A stretch of 34,681 nt of DNA, taken from positions 54,137 through 88,817 of the forward strand of contig DJLT01000034.1 of NCBI GenBank assembly GCA_002435145.1, read 5' to 3'. Origin of the DNA: Neptuniibacter sp. UBA6509. GTDB taxonomy: Bacteria > Pseudomonadota > Gammaproteobacteria > Pseudomonadales > Balneatricaceae. This document shows positions 33,340 to 34,681 of this stretch, in pieces. Numbering within the stretch: the stretch's first letter is position 1; every line of letters starts with the position of its first letter. The notes below the pieces were generated by a model that saw only the letters and a program-made list of their open reading frames with translations, ran no database searches and was not told the DNA's origin. A program made the translations under genes and the position numbers.

Positions 33340-33782
33340 ATACAGAATTGGCCTACGTTGTGGTCGGGTCGCTTGTTTGGTGGGTAATATATCAGATCTG
33401 AGGGGTGGGCAGTATCTCAGTTGTTGATAATGGGGGATTGGTTGATGGCGGTGGACTAGATGTCTTTTGTAGGAAGCCACCCCGTGTGCGAGTTTTTCTT
33501 TTTAGGCTTTCAGCCCTTAAGGGGAAACAACAGCTCTTCCCCTTACGAATCCCCTAGCCGCCTGTTCCTTGTTTCGCTTCGCTCAATTCCCTGTGTTTCT
33601 CAAATACTAGGGCATGGATATAAACTCGGTCCCCTCAAACAAATATCCATTTCATCCCTAGTATCCTGTGATACTCGGCTGCGTCAAAGGAGGAGGGTGT
33701 GTGCCAAGTAATATTTTTTCGACAAAGCCGACCTTTTAGCTCTAGGTTCTGTGATAAAAGTTCTTCCTTTACTCGTGATTTA
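33340..33782. other. 443-bp gap containing a structured element
   Basis: The first 140 bases hold the cytochrome b562-like promoter region, with no clear -35/-10. From 33480 to about 33705 a GC-richer, repeat-like element begins (listed separately). An open frame of 83 codons crosses it rightward, but its product is Ser/Arg/Cys-rich and unlike a folded protein, so it is probably not coding. Confidence 0.5.
33480..33705. repeat. multi-hairpin noncoding element
   Basis: Three inverted repeats in about 230 bases: TAAGGGGAA/TTCCCCTTA (33518-33526 with 33537-33545); a long hairpin whose arms are ATACTAGGG plus ATGGATAT (33604-33621) and ATATCCAT plus CCCTAGTAT (33643-33664), broken by an internal bulge; and AGTATC/GATACT (33660-33675), which competes with the long hairpin. 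The composition differs from the AT-rich flanks. It looks like a dispersed intergenic repeat or structured RNA. No reverse transcriptase or transposase is adjacent. Confidence 0.55.
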
Positions 33783-34511
33783 TTAAGCGCGGATACATGA
33801 ACCTAGATCACAAGCAAAGTAATATTCTTTTGATCGGGCTAATGCGTTTAAATTTAATTGTGTCATTTGTTCACTGGAGAGCTGGGTGATATCAAACCCA
33901 CAGATAAAACATTGTTTTGGAGTTATTGGGATTATAAATTCGCCTTCAGGATTATCAGACACTATAAATTCCAAAGAGTCACTACAGCATATGCTCCACT
34001 TTAATTGAGGGTTCCTGAGCACAAATTGTTCTACTGCTATTTGTATAGTTAACCCTCGTTTAAAGTGGTCAGGAACAACACCGTTAGGTTCAATGTAAAT
34101 TGAGTGCTTGAGTTCGACTGCTATTTTTTGCTCTTCGCTTAGGTTGTTATCTGTAGTTTCTAACAGAATTCCTTCACCGTACTTATCATATGACTTTATT
34201 GATGACCTTAAGCACCAAAGTGCATAGAACTCGGTTGCCGTTTTATGGCCTCTTAGAGGAAGTGATTTCAGTTTATTGGCTAGTACATACTCTACAAGTT
34301 CTTGAAACCTATCTTCGATTCCCTTCCCGTAACCTTGCTCGCAGCGTTGATCCCATATTCGTGTGACGCAAAAAATATTGTTATTAGGCTTTGCAGGGAA
34401 AGTGTTTCCGCTTTTTAAACGCCGAACTTGTACATTGCCATCTGAGTTGCAAAATCGTTCTATAGATTTTGCGGGAAGGACATGTTGTTTATTAACTAAG
34501 CTTTGACTCAA
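33783..34511 (-). CDS. DUF4238-like protein
   Basis: A 242-residue protein resembling the DUF4238 group by its N-terminal NKQHVLPAKSIERFCNSDGNV (the QHxxP...F start of that family) and the later SDNPEGEFIIPITPKQCF segment, which matches the family's SDNP...PLSP block. No catalytic activity is established. TTG start with AGGA seven bases upstream. Nine cysteines and an uncharacteristic composition, next to the structured element in a gene-poor end of the window, give it the look of an accessory gene. DUF4238 proteins often sit in variable islands. The assignment is by eye. Confidence 0.55.
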   Translation of the reverse strand: MSQSLVNKQHVLPAKSIERFCNSDGNVQVRRLKSGNTFPAKPNNNIFCVTRIWDQRCEQGYGKGIEDRFQELVEYVLANKLKSLPLRGHKTATEFYALWCLRSSIKSYDKYGEGILLETTDNNLSEEQKIAVELKHSIYIEPNGVVPDHFKRGLTIQIAVEQFVLRNPQLKWSICCSDSLEFIVSDNPEGEFIIPITPKQCFICGFDITQLSSEQMTQLNLNALARSKEYYFACDLGSCIRA

Positions 34512-34600
34512 ACTATGTTCCTATGTGTTGAAAGTTTGTTGCACAGTGGTCCTAGCGTTTGACCAAATAATTCTTCATTTAAAGTAGACACTAATTTGAA

Positions 34601-34633
34601 GGAAGGAAGTTTGGAGAAGTGAAACTGCCTTCC
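34601..34633. repeat. near-perfect 12-bp inverted repeat
   Basis: GGAAGGAAGTTT (34601-34612) pairs with AAACTGCCTTCC (34622-34633) with one mismatch, around a 9-base loop. It lies about 90 bases upstream of the DUF4238-like start. It could be an operator, or a terminator of a gene beyond the window. Confidence 0.5.
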
Positions 34634-34681
34634 ATGACAAGTTACGCATGTTTATAACTACCCATGCCAGACATCCATCTG

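Noticed and set aside
33480..33705. Retron msr/msd or group II intron fragment
   Set aside because: No reverse transcriptase nearby and no recognisable intron boundary or retron branching-G context.
33460..33711. 83-codon open frame on the + strand
   Set aside because: It crosses the hairpin-rich element, lacks a ribosome site, and its Ser/Arg/Cys-rich product looks noncoding; no family recognised.
1..34681. CRISPR arrays, tRNA/rRNA genes, transposases, integrases
   Set aside because: None was seen. The two 16-bp tandem arrays lack the spacer/repeat lengths of CRISPR.

Overview
The window looks like the chromosome of a marine gammaproteobacterium of the Oceanospirillaceae type (Neptunomonas, Amphritea or Neptuniibacter-like). 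This is inferred from moderate GC content, a long-form PurC, YaeQ, ArfB, a NdpA-type nucleoid protein, a phasin and many c-di-GMP/chemotaxis proteins. No rRNA or tRNA gene was seen, so the genus is an inference.

The centre (about 6.6-20.4 kb, + strand) is a compact [NiFe]-hydrogenase maturation and regulation operon: hupD, hupF, hupG, hupH, hupI (rubredoxin), hupJ, hupK, hypA, hypB, hupR, hypF, hypC, hypD, hypE, hypX. Most neighbours overlap or are separated by only a few bases, and no terminator is visible until a 10-bp hairpin after hypX. The order hypAB-hupR-hyp resembles the uptake-hydrogenase loci of purple bacteria. HupG/HupH/HupI/HupJ/HupK plus HypX indicate maturation of an oxygen-exposed membrane-bound uptake hydrogenase. 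The structural genes (small subunit, large subunit, cytochrome b) are absent and must lie elsewhere if the enzyme exists. A sigma-54-type -24/-12 element lies directly before hupD. A near-perfect second one lies before hupE, a nickel-permease-family gene about 7 kb away on the other strand. Together with the NtrC-type activator HupR this suggests a small sigma-54 hydrogenase regulon in two transcription units.

Left flank (0-6.4 kb): a 16-bp-period repeat at the edge, a DOPA 4,5-dioxygenase-like gene, a chemoreceptor gene broken by an apparent one-base deletion, a diguanylate cyclase with two periplasmic binding-protein domains, purC and a small unknown gene. Right flank (20.4-31.6 kb): a Cys/His-cluster unknown, an EAL-HDOD protein, a phasin, an AEC transporter, a small unknown, a NdpA-family gene, yaeQ, a four-copy 16-bp tandem repeat, arfB, a small acidic/basic protein, hupE, a PatZ-like acyl-CoA synthetase/acetyltransferase and a hemerythrin.

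Right end (31.6-34.7 kb): a gene-poor, accessory-looking stretch. It holds a SqrR/BigR-like thiol ArsR regulator, a 610-bp AT-rich gap ending in a candidate 34-codon ORF and mutually exclusive hairpins, a cytochrome b562-like gene, a 230-bp highly structured noncoding element, and a DUF4238-like protein. The best leads for something undescribed are the two sigma-54 sites, the structured element at 33.48-33.71 kb, and the small-ORF/hairpin unit at 32.78-32.90 kb.
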